NCBI RefSeq assembly: GCF_905171775.1
Contig: NC_053492.1
Location: 324,017,645 to 324,081,644 of the forward strand
Length of the DNA: 64,000 nt
DNA from: Rana temporaria
Taxonomy: Eukaryota; Chordata; Amphibia; Anura; Ranidae
Reading direction: 5' to 3'
The notes under the pieces: model-generated
What the model was told of the DNA's origin: nothing
Databases searched by the model: none
What the model saw: only the letters and a program-made list of their open reading frames with translations
Shown: positions 44,849 to 54,291 of the stretch, in pieces
How the letters are laid out: each line of letters starts with the position of its first letter
Position numbering within the stretch: the first letter of the stretch is position 1
Translations under genes and position numbers: made by a program

Positions 44849-46204
44849 AATGGTTTTTGGACTCAAGCACATTGCCTTTATGTACCTGAATCAGTTTGGG
44901 TAGAAGCCCTCAGGTTGGTACACGACTCTAAACTTGCTGGTCATTTTGGGGTTTCTAAGACAGAAGAACTCTTATCACGTTCCTTTTGGTGGCCTGGGTA
45001 CAAGAAAGATGTAAAGAGATATGTGGCTTCATGTCTAACCTGTGCCCGCAATAAGACACCCCGATCTTCTCCTCTGGGTTTACTTCTACCACTGCCTGTT
45101 CCATCAAGACCATGGGGGTCAATTTCTATGGACTTTGTGGTCGACCTTCCTCTTTCAAAAGGGATGACCACCATTCTGGTAGTCGTTGACCGTCTCACTA
45201 AGATGGCGCACTTTATTCCAGTTAAAGGGGTACCCTCTGCCGAACATACTGCTGAGGTAATGGTTAGAGAAGTTTTTAAACTTCATGGAATTCCTGATGA
45301 TGTGGTGTCTGACAGAGGGGTACAGTTTACCTCAAAATTTTGGAAACGTTTTTGCTCAGCTTTGGGTGTAACAATTAATCTGTCCTCAGCTTTTCATCCG
45401 CAGTCTAATGGTCAAACCGAGAGGACCAAACTCTGGAGCAATACCTTCGATGTTTCGTGAGTTATCTCCAGGATGACTGGGTGGACTACCTTCCTACGGC
45501 AGAGTTTGCTTATAATAACTCTAAACATAGCTCCACTTCCCAAAGCCTATTTTTCCTAAACACTGGGTATAATCCAGTTTTTATTCCTGATCTCCCTATC
45601 TCAACTTCAATTCCTGCTGTTACCAACAGACTAACTTCATTACATGAGATCCAGGAGAAATTGACCGATACATTGAAGGAGACGCAGGAATATTACAAGA
45701 AGGTTGCTGACAGACACTGTAGGTCTATTCCCACCTTTCAGGTAGGTGACAAAGTTTGGTTATCTACCAAAAATGTAAAGGTTCAGGTTCCATGTGCTAA
45801 GTTGGGTCAAAAGTTTATTGGACCTTTTGAGATTTCTGCTCAAATCAACCCTGTCACTTTTCACCTAAAACTTCCTGACAATATGAAGATTCACCCTGTT
45901 TTTCATATATCACTACTCAAACAGTTTCATGAAAATGCTTTTTCTGGAGGAATTCATCCTCCTCCTCCACCTGTTGAGGTACAGGGTGAAGAAGAATTTG
46001 TGGTGGGAAAAATTCTTGACTCCAGGATCTCTAGGAACAAATTACAATATTTGGTTCAATGGGAAGGATATGGGCCAGAAGAAAATTCTTGGGAGCCTGA
46101 AAACAATGTTAATGCCCCTAGATTAACAAGGGAATTTCACCAGAGGTTTCCTCAGAAACCTGGCCCTAAGACGTCCAGGGGACATCCTGGGAGGAGGGGA
46201 GTAC
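44849..46204 (+). pseudogene. gypsy1 integrase and chromodomain, frameshifted
   Basis: Resumes gypsy1 after gypsy2. The HHCC finger (HDSKLAGHFG...CLTC) and catalytic core with MDFVVDLP, VSDRGVQFTSKFW and HPQSNGQTERT are present. A frameshift near 45430 moves reading to the next frame, which carries the tail, GPY/F-like KFIGPFEIS and the chromodomain (KILDSRISRNKLQYLVQWEG). The purine tract GGGAGGAGGGGA (46189-46200), the plus-strand primer, precedes the 3' LTR. Confidence 0.9.
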
Positions 46205-46278
46205 TGTTAGGACCTGGACCAGGGCCGTCTTTAATATGGTTTGGGCCCTGGGCAAAAAAATTTTTGGGGCCCCCTCCA

Positions 46279-46716
46279 GCTTATTTTGGGCCTGGCTGGT
46301 TCACATGTATGTTTTGGCGGTCCTCATTTGTGAAGGTACAGCAGCCCATTGATTTGAATGGGCTGCCATGCTTTTGTTTCCTGCAGAAGGTACATTCAGC
46401 ATTTTAAAAATACAGTTGCCTTGAAATCCATTCTGTGTTTTTAAAAGCGTGACCTAAACGTCTAAAAATGCAGCAAGTTTGACAGTGCGGGAACTGCAGA
46501 TAAGTCACAGCAGACAGCATAATGGACAGACAGTGCTGTGTTTCAGTGCTTGATGGGCATAGGCATGCCGCGTGCGCAGCCTATTACATGAGGCATGCGC
46601 TTTTCTTTGCAGGAAACGCAGGCATGGCGGCCCATTCAAATGAATGGGCTGCTGTGCCTGCACAAATGTGGGCCGCCAAAACACATACATGTGAACCAGC
46701 CAGGCCCAAAATAAGC
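46279..46716. repeat. Palindromic MITE-like block in the hAT
   Basis: 438 bp with long imperfect inverted ends. GCTTATTTTGGGCCTGGCTG (46279-46298) is mirrored at 46697-46716, and the similarity extends about 100 bp inward (TGGGCTGCC/GGCGGCCCA region). No clear TSD (CCA on both sides at most). A 21-bp piece (46287-46307) also occurs at 62336-62356. Confidence 0.65.
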
Positions 46717-46777
46717 CCATCAAGCAGTTAAAAACAGACAGTAATGCCATGTGCTCTGAGGCCTTACTCAGCCTGGA

Positions 46778-46940
46778 CTGCAGGTCTGGTCTGTGATTTA
46801 AAGAGTTCCTCAATTTTACACATGGCATGGCATGGGGTCTCATGGTGCTAAAGCAGAATGGACAGACGGTGCTGTAACCCCCATGCCATGCCATGTGTAA
46901 AATAGAGGAACTTTTTAAAACACTGACCAGACCTGCAGTG
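46778..46940. repeat. Second palindrome in the hAT
   Basis: About 65-bp arms containing TTACACATGGCATGGCATGG and its complement, with a 30-base loop around 46845-46873. The arms differ at a few positions. It may be part of the hAT's own subterminal structure. Confidence 0.65.
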
Positions 46941-46997
46941 AATCATCAAATATTATAAAGACTTTGGGCACACTCTACAGAAAACTTCTATTTACAA

Positions 46998-47750
46998 CAG
47001 GGGTGTCCAAACTTTTTTCAAAGAGGGCCAGATTTTATGAAGTGAACATGCGTGAGGGCCGACTATTTTGCCTGACATTCTTTGAACCATTAAAATTCTG
47101 TCTAAGTGTGGTCGTCTGAGCACGGCCCAACAAGAATTCTCTTGCTGCTGTGTGTGGTGAAGTGATGAGCTTGGGCGTGTTATTTGGATATACTGTCTAT
47201 ATTTTATTTGTGGCCCCAACGAATCCCAGAGCGCTGCTTAGGACTTATGATGAGCTTGGGCGTGTTATTTGGATATACCGTATTTATTGGCGTATAACAT
47301 GCACAGCCTCGCCATTGCCATGAGTGCAGCCTCGCCATTGCCATGAGTGCAGCCTGAACAATGCCCATCTGCAGCCTCGGAGGGCAGAGGGAGGAGGCGT
47401 GACGAGTGCCGACAGATTACAAACGGGAGAATGTCTTATTTACCCTGTGGCCTCTTTAATACAAAGTCCTGCCTCCTATGATAGACAGAACAGTCGTCCA
47501 ATGGCATCCCAGGAGACGGGACTTCCAATAGAGATGCTGCTGACCAAACAGGAGATTTTCTTCATGTAATCTGATAGCGCTCGTCCTGCCCCCTCCCTGT
47601 CCCCTCCAAGGCAGCGCCAATAAATACAGTATATATCTTTTGTGGCCCTGGGGGCCACAAACAATATATATATCCAAATCCCCAGGGGGGCCATATTAAA
47701 TCAACAGGGGGGCCGCATTTGGCCCCCGGGCCTGACTTTGGACATGCCTG
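46998..47750. mobile_element. Second hAT (Charlie-like) nested in the first
   Basis: 753 bp bounded by CAGGGGTGTCCAAACTTT at the left and AAAGT-type CTTTGGACATGCCTG at the right, with perfect 8-bp TSD ATTTACAA (46990-46997 and 47751-47758). The ends match the widespread CAGGGGTGTCCAA hAT terminus. A direct repeat GATGAGCTTGGGCGTGTTAT occurs at about 47164 and 47250. No transposase. Confidence 0.93.
47276..47631. mobile_element. TA-flanked MITE inside the Charlie-like hAT
   Basis: 356 bp with 17-bp inverted ends (TACCGTATTTATTGGCG at 47276-47292; CGCCAATAAATACAGTA at 47615-47631; one mismatch), starting and ending with TA as for Tc1/mariner-type MITEs. It is the fourth layer at this spot: gypsy1, hAT, hAT, MITE. 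No ORF of note. Confidence 0.75.
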
Positions 47751-48118
47751 ATTTACAATATAGATTAGCAAACAGTGACATACCTTGAGGAGCAGGACAT
47801 GAAGAAGTCAGCCTCGGGAAGAGCAAACTGGGGATGTTATAAAATCACATTCTAAAGGGAAGCCAGGGGTGCTGTACATTTTAAAACACTGGGAAGGGAA
47901 GCAGTACTGTCACTGGCTGCGTGCCGCTGATGATTTTCAGCCTGATTTGTGGGCAGCACAGGGGCTTAACGGGCGGCAGGGATCAGGAATTATGGGGCCA
48001 CTTACACAGCTTCAGGCATGGGCCCCCTGGAGCAGAGAACGGGGGGGGGGGGGTGCTGCCGCCTGAAATTGAGAAGCAGGGGGGGGCTGCCGCGAATTTA
48101 GAAGCAGGGGGGCCCTTT

Positions 48119-48640
48119 ACAAAAAAAAAATAAAAAAAATTAAGTAAAATATATATAAAAAAAGGGGTGTAGCCATCCGGGGGCCCTGGGGACCTCTGAG
48201 CCCTTTAATAAAAAGAAAAAAAGAAATAAAAAATATATAAAATATATAAAAATAAATTACAAAAAAAGGGGGTTGCCATCCGGGACCTCTGGGCCCTTTA
48301 ATAAAAAATAAAAAAAAAAATATATAAAAAAGAAACATTTATAAAAAAAAGGGGGGGTTGCCATACAGGGCCCTGGGGACCTCTGGGCCCTTTAATAATA
48401 AAATATATATATATATAAACAAAAATAAAAAAATAAACATTTATAAAAAAAATAAAAAAGGGTGTTTGCCACATGGGGCCCTGGGGACCTCTGAGCCCTT
48501 TAATAAAATATATAAAAAAGAAATAAAAAGAAAAAAAAGAAATAAAATAATATGAAAAAAATTATACAAAAAGGGGGGTTGCCATCCGGGGGCCCTGGGA
48601 ACCTCTGAAACCTTTAATAATAATAATAATAATAATAATA

Positions 48641-48729
<89 letters not shown>

Positions 48730-49280
48730 AAAGAAATAAAGAAATATATAAAAAAAAAAAAATTTATAAAAAAGGGGGGGTTGTCATCCAGGGCCCTGGG
48801 GAACTACGGGCCCCTGGGGACCCCCAAACCTCTAAAAAAAATTGGTTCTTTAATAAAAAATAAATTAAAATATATTAAAAAAATATATTTTTTTTATTTA
48901 AAAATAAATAAAAAAAGGGGGGTTGCCATCTGGGGCCCCGGGGGCCTCCTGGCCCCTGTGAACCACTAAAAAAAATTGTCCCTTTGAAAAAAAATAAAAT
49001 AAAATATATTAAAAAAATATATTTTTTTTTATTTAAAAATAAATAAAAAAAGGGGGGTTGCCATCTGGGGCCCTGGGAAGCTCCAAAAAAAAATTGTCCC
49101 TTTGAAAAAAAACTCTAAAAAAAATTGGCCCTTTAATAAAAAATAAAATAAAATATATTTTTTTTATTTAAAAATAAATAAAAAAATGGGGGTTGCCATC
49201 TGGGGCCCTGGGGGCCTCCGGGCCCCTGGGGACATCCTGACCCCTAAAAAAAAAAAGTTTTTTTTTTTTTTAAAGGGGGT
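48119..49280. repeat. ~100-bp tandem repeats plus (TA)n in the hAT
   Basis: About nine degenerate units, each with a G-run, GTTGCCATC, a GGGCCCTGGGGACCTC-like core, CCCTTTAATAAAA and an A/T-rich tail with ATATAT. Unit starts are near 48160, 48265, 48352, 48460, 48572, 48775, 48915, 49050 and 49185. A pure TA run of about 80 bases lies at 48645-48722. The units resemble the hAT end (GGGCCCTGGGC), suggesting amplification of a terminal segment. Confidence 0.85.
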
Positions 49281-49983
49281 TGCTTTGGGCCCCCAACAGT
49301 GACAGGGCCCTGGGCAGCTTCCCCATTTGCCCTGTGGTAAAGACGGCCCTGACCTGGACTCGAACCTGGGACCTCTGGTGTGTCTGGTGGTGACTCTGCT
49401 TGCTGAGCCACCTGGAATGCTGGACAGCTCCTTAGACATTTCCTGGCAAGTTCCTTGAATGATCTTGTCTTGAATCTTGTTTGCCTTGAACCTTGAACCC
49501 TCTGCTCCTCCCATGAACTTCCTATAAAAGCCATGTCCCTGCACTTCCTGGTTGCCAGAATATTGTGCTATCTCCAGCCTGTATCTCGCTCCTGTCTTCC
49601 CTGCTGCCGTCCATACTTTCTACTGCTCGTTATCGACCCTTGGCTTGTTCATCGACTACGCTTCTGCTTGATCCCAACCTGCAAATACTCATTACCGACC
49701 CTTTGGCTTGTTTACCGACCACGCTTCTGTTTGATCCTTACCTGCTCATCCGCTATTGTACCCCGGCTTGCTCACCTCCTGGTGGGGCGATCCTGAGGAC
49801 TGCGACCTGGTGCTAACACGCAGCAAAATCCATCTCCACCTTCAGGAGCCCTGGTGAAAACCGGTTAGCGCTTAGACTCCGCACCTCAGGTGACCCTGTG
49901 TCATCTGCCAGAAGTGACTGTCTGTACATCTGTCATCAACTGCTACAGCTACTGGCCTCTGAGCCTGACTCCAGACCGTGACA

Positions 49984-51127
49984 ATAAGGTTTCTTTTTCA
50001 AGGACAATTTTTGCACTAACACTGAATCTGAAAGACTTTGCCCAACAACGAGACGCGTGAAACATTTTGCCAAAGTCTCTCCTGTCATTTATGGATGCAA
50101 ACGGACTTGAATTTAAATGCAATGGGTTGGAGGTTGGGGAAGGAATATAACGTATCCAATCCTTCAGAACAAGAGATGTAAAATATGTTTTTTTTTTATT
50201 TTGAAAGAAGGAAATGTTTTTTTGTTTAGATGTATTGACATAACTGAATATGGTGCAGGTACCTAGGAGGCTGGCACTTATGCATAATACAGTGTCTGTT
50301 GGCCAGACTAGAGGGTGCCAGGTGATACATCAATGGGGTGAAAACTTCCTCGCAGGGGCGGTGTCTCAATCTTAGCAGTCCTATAGAGAAGCTCTCGGTT
50401 ACTGGACATGTGGAAGATACACCTAATTGATGTCTTACCTGAGAGGTTGAAACCCTGCATAGGTAATGCCAGTGACAGCAATTAAACGCTGGCTACCAGG
50501 GTACAGTATGCCGCCACCACATGGCGCTTCAGCATCTCGCAGTGGTCGAATGAGTCCTAGTACCCTATATGTGCTGAATATACTTATTTGTGGCTTGCTC
50601 TCAGAGATGTGCGGACACAGAGTGAGGTTCAGGGCGCTTATCTCTGAGGAGTAACCAGAAGAGGAGGATGTATTCAGCACTATATTGGGGGGAATGGGAC
50701 CCAGTATAAAGTGGCTCAAGATTTTGTCAACCAGGGTGAGAGGTTGGTAGAGAGTGTGAGATGGTATAGGACAGATATGTCAGTGGCTCTGGCGTGCACG
50801 CAGCGGCAGGCGGAGTTATCGACCACCATCAAGCTGATTGTACAGTCTCTCTATGAGGGGCAGTGGCCTGATGAGTTAGCATCACCGCTTAGTAAGACTT
50901 TGCAAAACACGTCGCTTACACTAATCCAAAGTGGTAGTCGAATGCCTGGATGGGCTGTACTGGTTTGGATTGTGAAAGGGTGTGCTGTATGATCCATGTA
51001 CAGAAGTGCAGACTCGGTCTGTAGATTTTTGGGGCGTCAATGGACCTACTGACTGGGGATTCTATCTTGTTGCATGTGTGGCTAAATGACTCGCATGTGG
51101 TCAGAGAGTACGGAGCTGGGGGCAGGT
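49984..51127. other. Unassigned sequence right of the nest
   Basis: No element ends could be paired here. One open frame (50711-50992, plus, MAQDFVNQGERLVES...) is 93 residues with a mixed, protein-like composition, and a donor-like AGG/GTGAGA occurs at about 50739-50747. I do not recognise it. A short inverted repeat AGACTTTG/CCAAAGTCT (50032-50087) surrounds ACGAGACGCGTGAAAC and may be a decayed hammerhead-type or fold-back motif. Confidence 0.35.
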
Positions 51128-52478
51128 TTATATTTCCCTCTGTTGAAAGCATGACCACGATGTCCTTTTCCTCATAATGTCCATTTCACTACTGCATTCC
51201 ATTATTTCTTGTATCACAATTTTTGCACTAGCACTGGAGAAAGGTGTACTAGTACTTGCTGTGACAGCACCATGTTCATCCCCTAAAAAAATAAAAAAAA
51301 ATAAAAAGGGGTTTATTAGAAATATGCAGGCCTACATCTCTTTTTACCTGAAGCTGTGGTGACAGACACTGACCTGTTGTGCTGATAATCTCCACCTCCC
51401 CTTCTTCTACCTCCCCTTCTTCCACACCTCCTTCTTCCACATCCACCTCCTCCACATGCTGAGGTTGGTGGTGTTTTTCATGTCTGTGCTTCCTTGCCTC
51501 CTCCGAATGATGTCCTCTTCTTTCCCCTAAAAAATGAAAGAAAATGTATACTCAGCAGCACACAGATATTGTAGGGCAGAAATAGAAAACATTGCTTGGA
51601 AGTGGGGTACAATTGTCTGTTTGGGATCATTCCTAAAAACATCACCTTTGTTTTTCTGAGTTTACCCAAGCTGGAATACTGACGCTTTTTGTCAAAGTTG
51701 CACACATGGAGGCACCCCAAAAGTATCCTTTTGTGTGAGACCCTCATAAAAAGGTTATTTATGGGGGACACACAGGTGCTTCTGAGTCCAGATGTGTTAC
51801 CAGCTGCTTATTATCCTCTCCTTTACACTGTGTGAATGAATCCGATTTGCATTTCACATTCTAGTAAGGTCGAACAAACACATCATCTTGACAACAATGT
51901 TTAAAAACTTTGGTTTATGCCAAATAGGCATGACCATGTGTGCTTTTCCTGGATCTGCAGTAAAACATTGGATTTTGGAGGAACAAGGTTTACTACGAAT
52001 GAAAAATACTACACTTTGCCCACTTTTAACCTGAAACTTGCCATGTTCAAAAGTACAACCAGGCCAAACAAGCACATGGAGAAAAACATGTAAAGATATA
52101 ATAAAGATAATTGCAACAAACACATGAAAAATACCTACTTTTGTCAATAATTTTCCTGATCTTCCTAGACTGCTCTGGCTCCCGCAATTTCAGGTCAGAC
52201 CACCTTTTACGGAGCTGCTCCTTGGACCTCCTGACCCCAAATTTATTGTAAAGATTCCTCGCCACTTTGTCCATTATTTGGGCCTTCCTCCGATTAGGGG
52301 TGTTGTATGGGCCATGATCGCCATCGTAATCTTTCCTCCGCAGTATGTCCACCATCTCCACCATCTCTTCAAGTGACATATTCATGGCTTTGTAGTGTCT
52401 GGGCCTAGATCGTGACATTCCCGCCTCCGGGCTTTCCTCGTCGGGACAGGGTATACCACGCACCTGTGACACCGCCAT
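51128..52478 (-). CDS. Three-exon Myb/SANT-like protein gene of Harbinger type
   Basis: Exons at 52478-52139, 51526-51374 and 51282-51128 total 648 bases, exactly 216 codons with stop. Donors read GTAGGT and GTCAGT, acceptors TTTTTTAG, and the phases agree. Exon 1 starts MAVSQVRG and holds a Myb/SANT-like helix set: EMVDILRR, RRKAQIMDKVARNLYNKFG, SKEQLRKRWSDLK. Exon 2 encodes an acidic E/V-rich stretch. Exon 3 has a Ser/Thr-rich piece and a terminal helix (AKIVIQEIMECSSEMDIM). Harbinger transposons encode such a DNA-binding partner of the transposase; no transposase is seen nearby. A domesticated gene is possible but unproven. Confidence 0.7.
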
Positions 52479-52660
52479 ATTGTCGTTTCACACTGATTAG
52501 GGGCGTGGAATAGAGGAAAAGGTCCGTCATGGGCGGGCGAAGAGGGTGGCATTTCACGCATGCGTGGGGTATATAAGGAGAACGACGTGACTACGTTGAT
52601 TACGCGGAGTCTGGACGAGCGCAAGTGACGACCGACTTAAACAAAGGTAAAAATGAAAAT
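52479..52660. promoter_or_regulatory. Possible divergent promoter
   Basis: Between the Myb/SANT start and a plus-strand region there is a TATA box on the plus strand (TATATAAGG, 52570-52578) after CGCATGCG. About 75 bases on is a donor-like AAAG/GTAAAA (52644-52651), as if a plus-strand leader exon were spliced. Harbinger elements carry two divergent genes, which would fit. No plus-strand coding exon could be identified up to 53070. Confidence 0.35.
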
Positions 52661-53070
52661 GGGGCCAGCAGAGGCCTATATAGACTTGAGTCATGGGATG
52701 GGGGGTTTATGTTAATTGGACCCTTGAGCAATTTAATCTTGGGACCCCCCATGCAATTTTGCTCTCTATCTGCTCGGCGAAATCTACAATATGTATATGG
52801 GAGACTCAAAAACATCTTTATTTTACTGTGTATCAGATCAGGCAATGATTGTGATTGTTGGACAGAGGTAATTAAGCAGGGTATCATCTCATCAATGCTG
52901 AGGGGCATGATATCTCCACATAAATGGTGCCTTGATGAATGCTCTCATTACTTTTGCATATTTTAATGCCACTTATTTATTTACATGTAAACACAGGGTC
53001 TGCAGTTAAATCATCATTACACAACAATGGGGCAGAGCTGGGCAGCATTTTAGTGGCAGCAGTAGACACA
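52661..53070. other. No gene seen
   Basis: Mixed-composition non-coding sequence between the divergent promoter and the Harbinger-like end at 53071. No repeat boundary, ORF with a domain, or RNA gene was recognised. Confidence 0.4.
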
Positions 53071-53296
53071 GGGCCAGATTCAGAAAGGAGATACAACGGC
53101 GTATCTCTGGATACGCCGTTGTATCTCTTAGTGTGCGGCGTCGTATCTATGCGACTGATTCATAGAATCAGTTACGCATAGATTTCCCTAAGATCCGACA
53201 GGCGTAAGTGTCTTACACCGTCGTATCTTAGGCTGCATATTTACGCTGGCCGCTAGGTGGCGCTTCCGTATAGTTACGTGATGAATATGCTAATTA

Positions 53297-54291
53297 AGAA
53301 AAGTATACCGCTCTAAAAACAATCAATCCCCATTATTTCCGTCCCAACAAACCAAGAGGGTGCTGGCTGTGCTCAATTACCATGAGATGAAAGAAAAATC
53401 CTGGATTGCCGCACTCCTCAAAAACGATGTCTTTATTCAAAACATGAAAAAACAACAAAAATTCTAATGGATAAAACAGCCAAAATTCATGCAGTCAACC
53501 AAGAAGTGGATTAGGAAAAAAGAGCTGACATGTTTCGCATCCTGTGATGCTTACTCATAGCTAGTGAACAAATGACCAAAGTGTGCTTAAATAGGGGAGG
53601 GAAAGAGGTGAATGGGGCGTTTCACCAAACACTCCCAGGTCATCATTAGTCAAAGGAACACCATTTTCCTTGATGTATCACACATGAGGTGCTCCTGTGT
53701 ATGAGATTAAAAAAGATTTGTGAATAAAAAAATCTAATTTCTCAAACTCTTGATGGTGAAACCAAACAAGAGAAAGAAAAAAAGAGGAGAGACCCCATGT
53801 GTGAGACACATATATATGTCATAACCAGTGAAAAGGATGAATGAACAACAACAAATAAAACAAATAATAATACATTTGTGTGACATTATAAAAAGGTTGT
53901 GAAGTAGACATATGTGGCTATAGGGTGAAATAGGCAATAAATAAAGAATGTGGAAATTCTGAAGACTGCAGCCTTTTGTATGTCTAAAAACAAACAACAT
54001 TTATATGTATAAAAATACGATATTTTAATTAAAATGGTATATGTGTGGTTATGATACCATGCACTATGTCGCTGCGCATTTCTGGTTTGCATGTCATTAT
54101 TAAACGTATATAGTCATTGTAATGTCTATATAAAAAGAAAGAAAAAAGTAAGCAATATATATGCTCCAAAAAAAAAAAACCTTTCTTCAAAAAATGACAT
54201 AATGAACAAAAACCAAACCTGAAATGACGCAGCGGTATGTGTCAAGGGCAGAACCTGTTGGAAAGCTCCACTATAATTTATCTTCTATTTT
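53297..54291 (-). other. PLE-B left copy 3' region
   Basis: Non-coding and AT-rich. It is mirrored at 62335-63493, apart from about 230 bases (62335-62564) present only in the right copy and about 90 bases (53297-53383) present only at the left end. It includes a hammerhead-like remnant at 53520-53566. Confidence 0.75.
53520..53566 (-). ncRNA. Hammerhead-like remnant, PLE-B left copy
   Basis: Sense strand: CTATGAG, a stem II hairpin GCATC/GATGC with ACAG loop, GAAAC, AT, GTC, AGC. This is the order of a minimal type I hammerhead. The first core strand lacks one G (consensus CTGANGA) and stem I pairs poorly, so activity is doubtful. Confidence 0.45.

Larger units (their letters stand above)
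46220..49351. mobile_element. Non-autonomous hAT transposon in the gypsy1 LTR
   Basis: A 3.13-kb element with inverted ends CAGGGCCGTCTTTA (46220-46233 and 49338-49351) and a perfect 8-bp TSD ACCTGGAC (46212-46219 and 49352-49359), the signature of hAT elements. No transposase is present. It contains two palindromic blocks, a second hAT (46998-47750) and long tandem repeats (48119-49280). Confidence 0.95.
1..49983 (+). mobile_element. gypsy1: Ty3/Gypsy chromovirus, host of the nest, 5' end outside window
   Basis: A plus-strand LTR retrotransposon can be followed in separated pieces: Gag zinc knuckle (1-252), protease, reverse transcriptase and RNase H (6995-8939), a short linker (39330-39424), integrase plus chromodomain (44849-46204) and the 3' LTR (46205-49983). 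At each gap the coding sequence resumes where it stopped, after one copy of a target-site duplication. Subtracting the four first-level inserts leaves about 4.25 kb, as expected for a chromovirus of 5-5.5 kb whose 5' LTR and most of gag lie before the window. Every coding block has frameshifts or stops, so it is dead and is the oldest layer here. Its own TSD cannot be checked. Confidence 0.93.
46205..49983 (+). repeat. gypsy1 3' LTR, interrupted by hAT
   Basis: Starts TGTTAGGACCTGGAC next to the polypurine tract and ends ...CCGTGACA. The hAT and its duplicated 8 bp account for 3,140 bases, leaving a 639-bp LTR. A TATA box (CCTATAAAAG, about 49520-49529) and a pyrimidine-rich leader fit a promoter and R region. 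The 5' LTR is outside the window, so the end at 49983 rests on the TG...CA rule. Confidence 0.82.
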
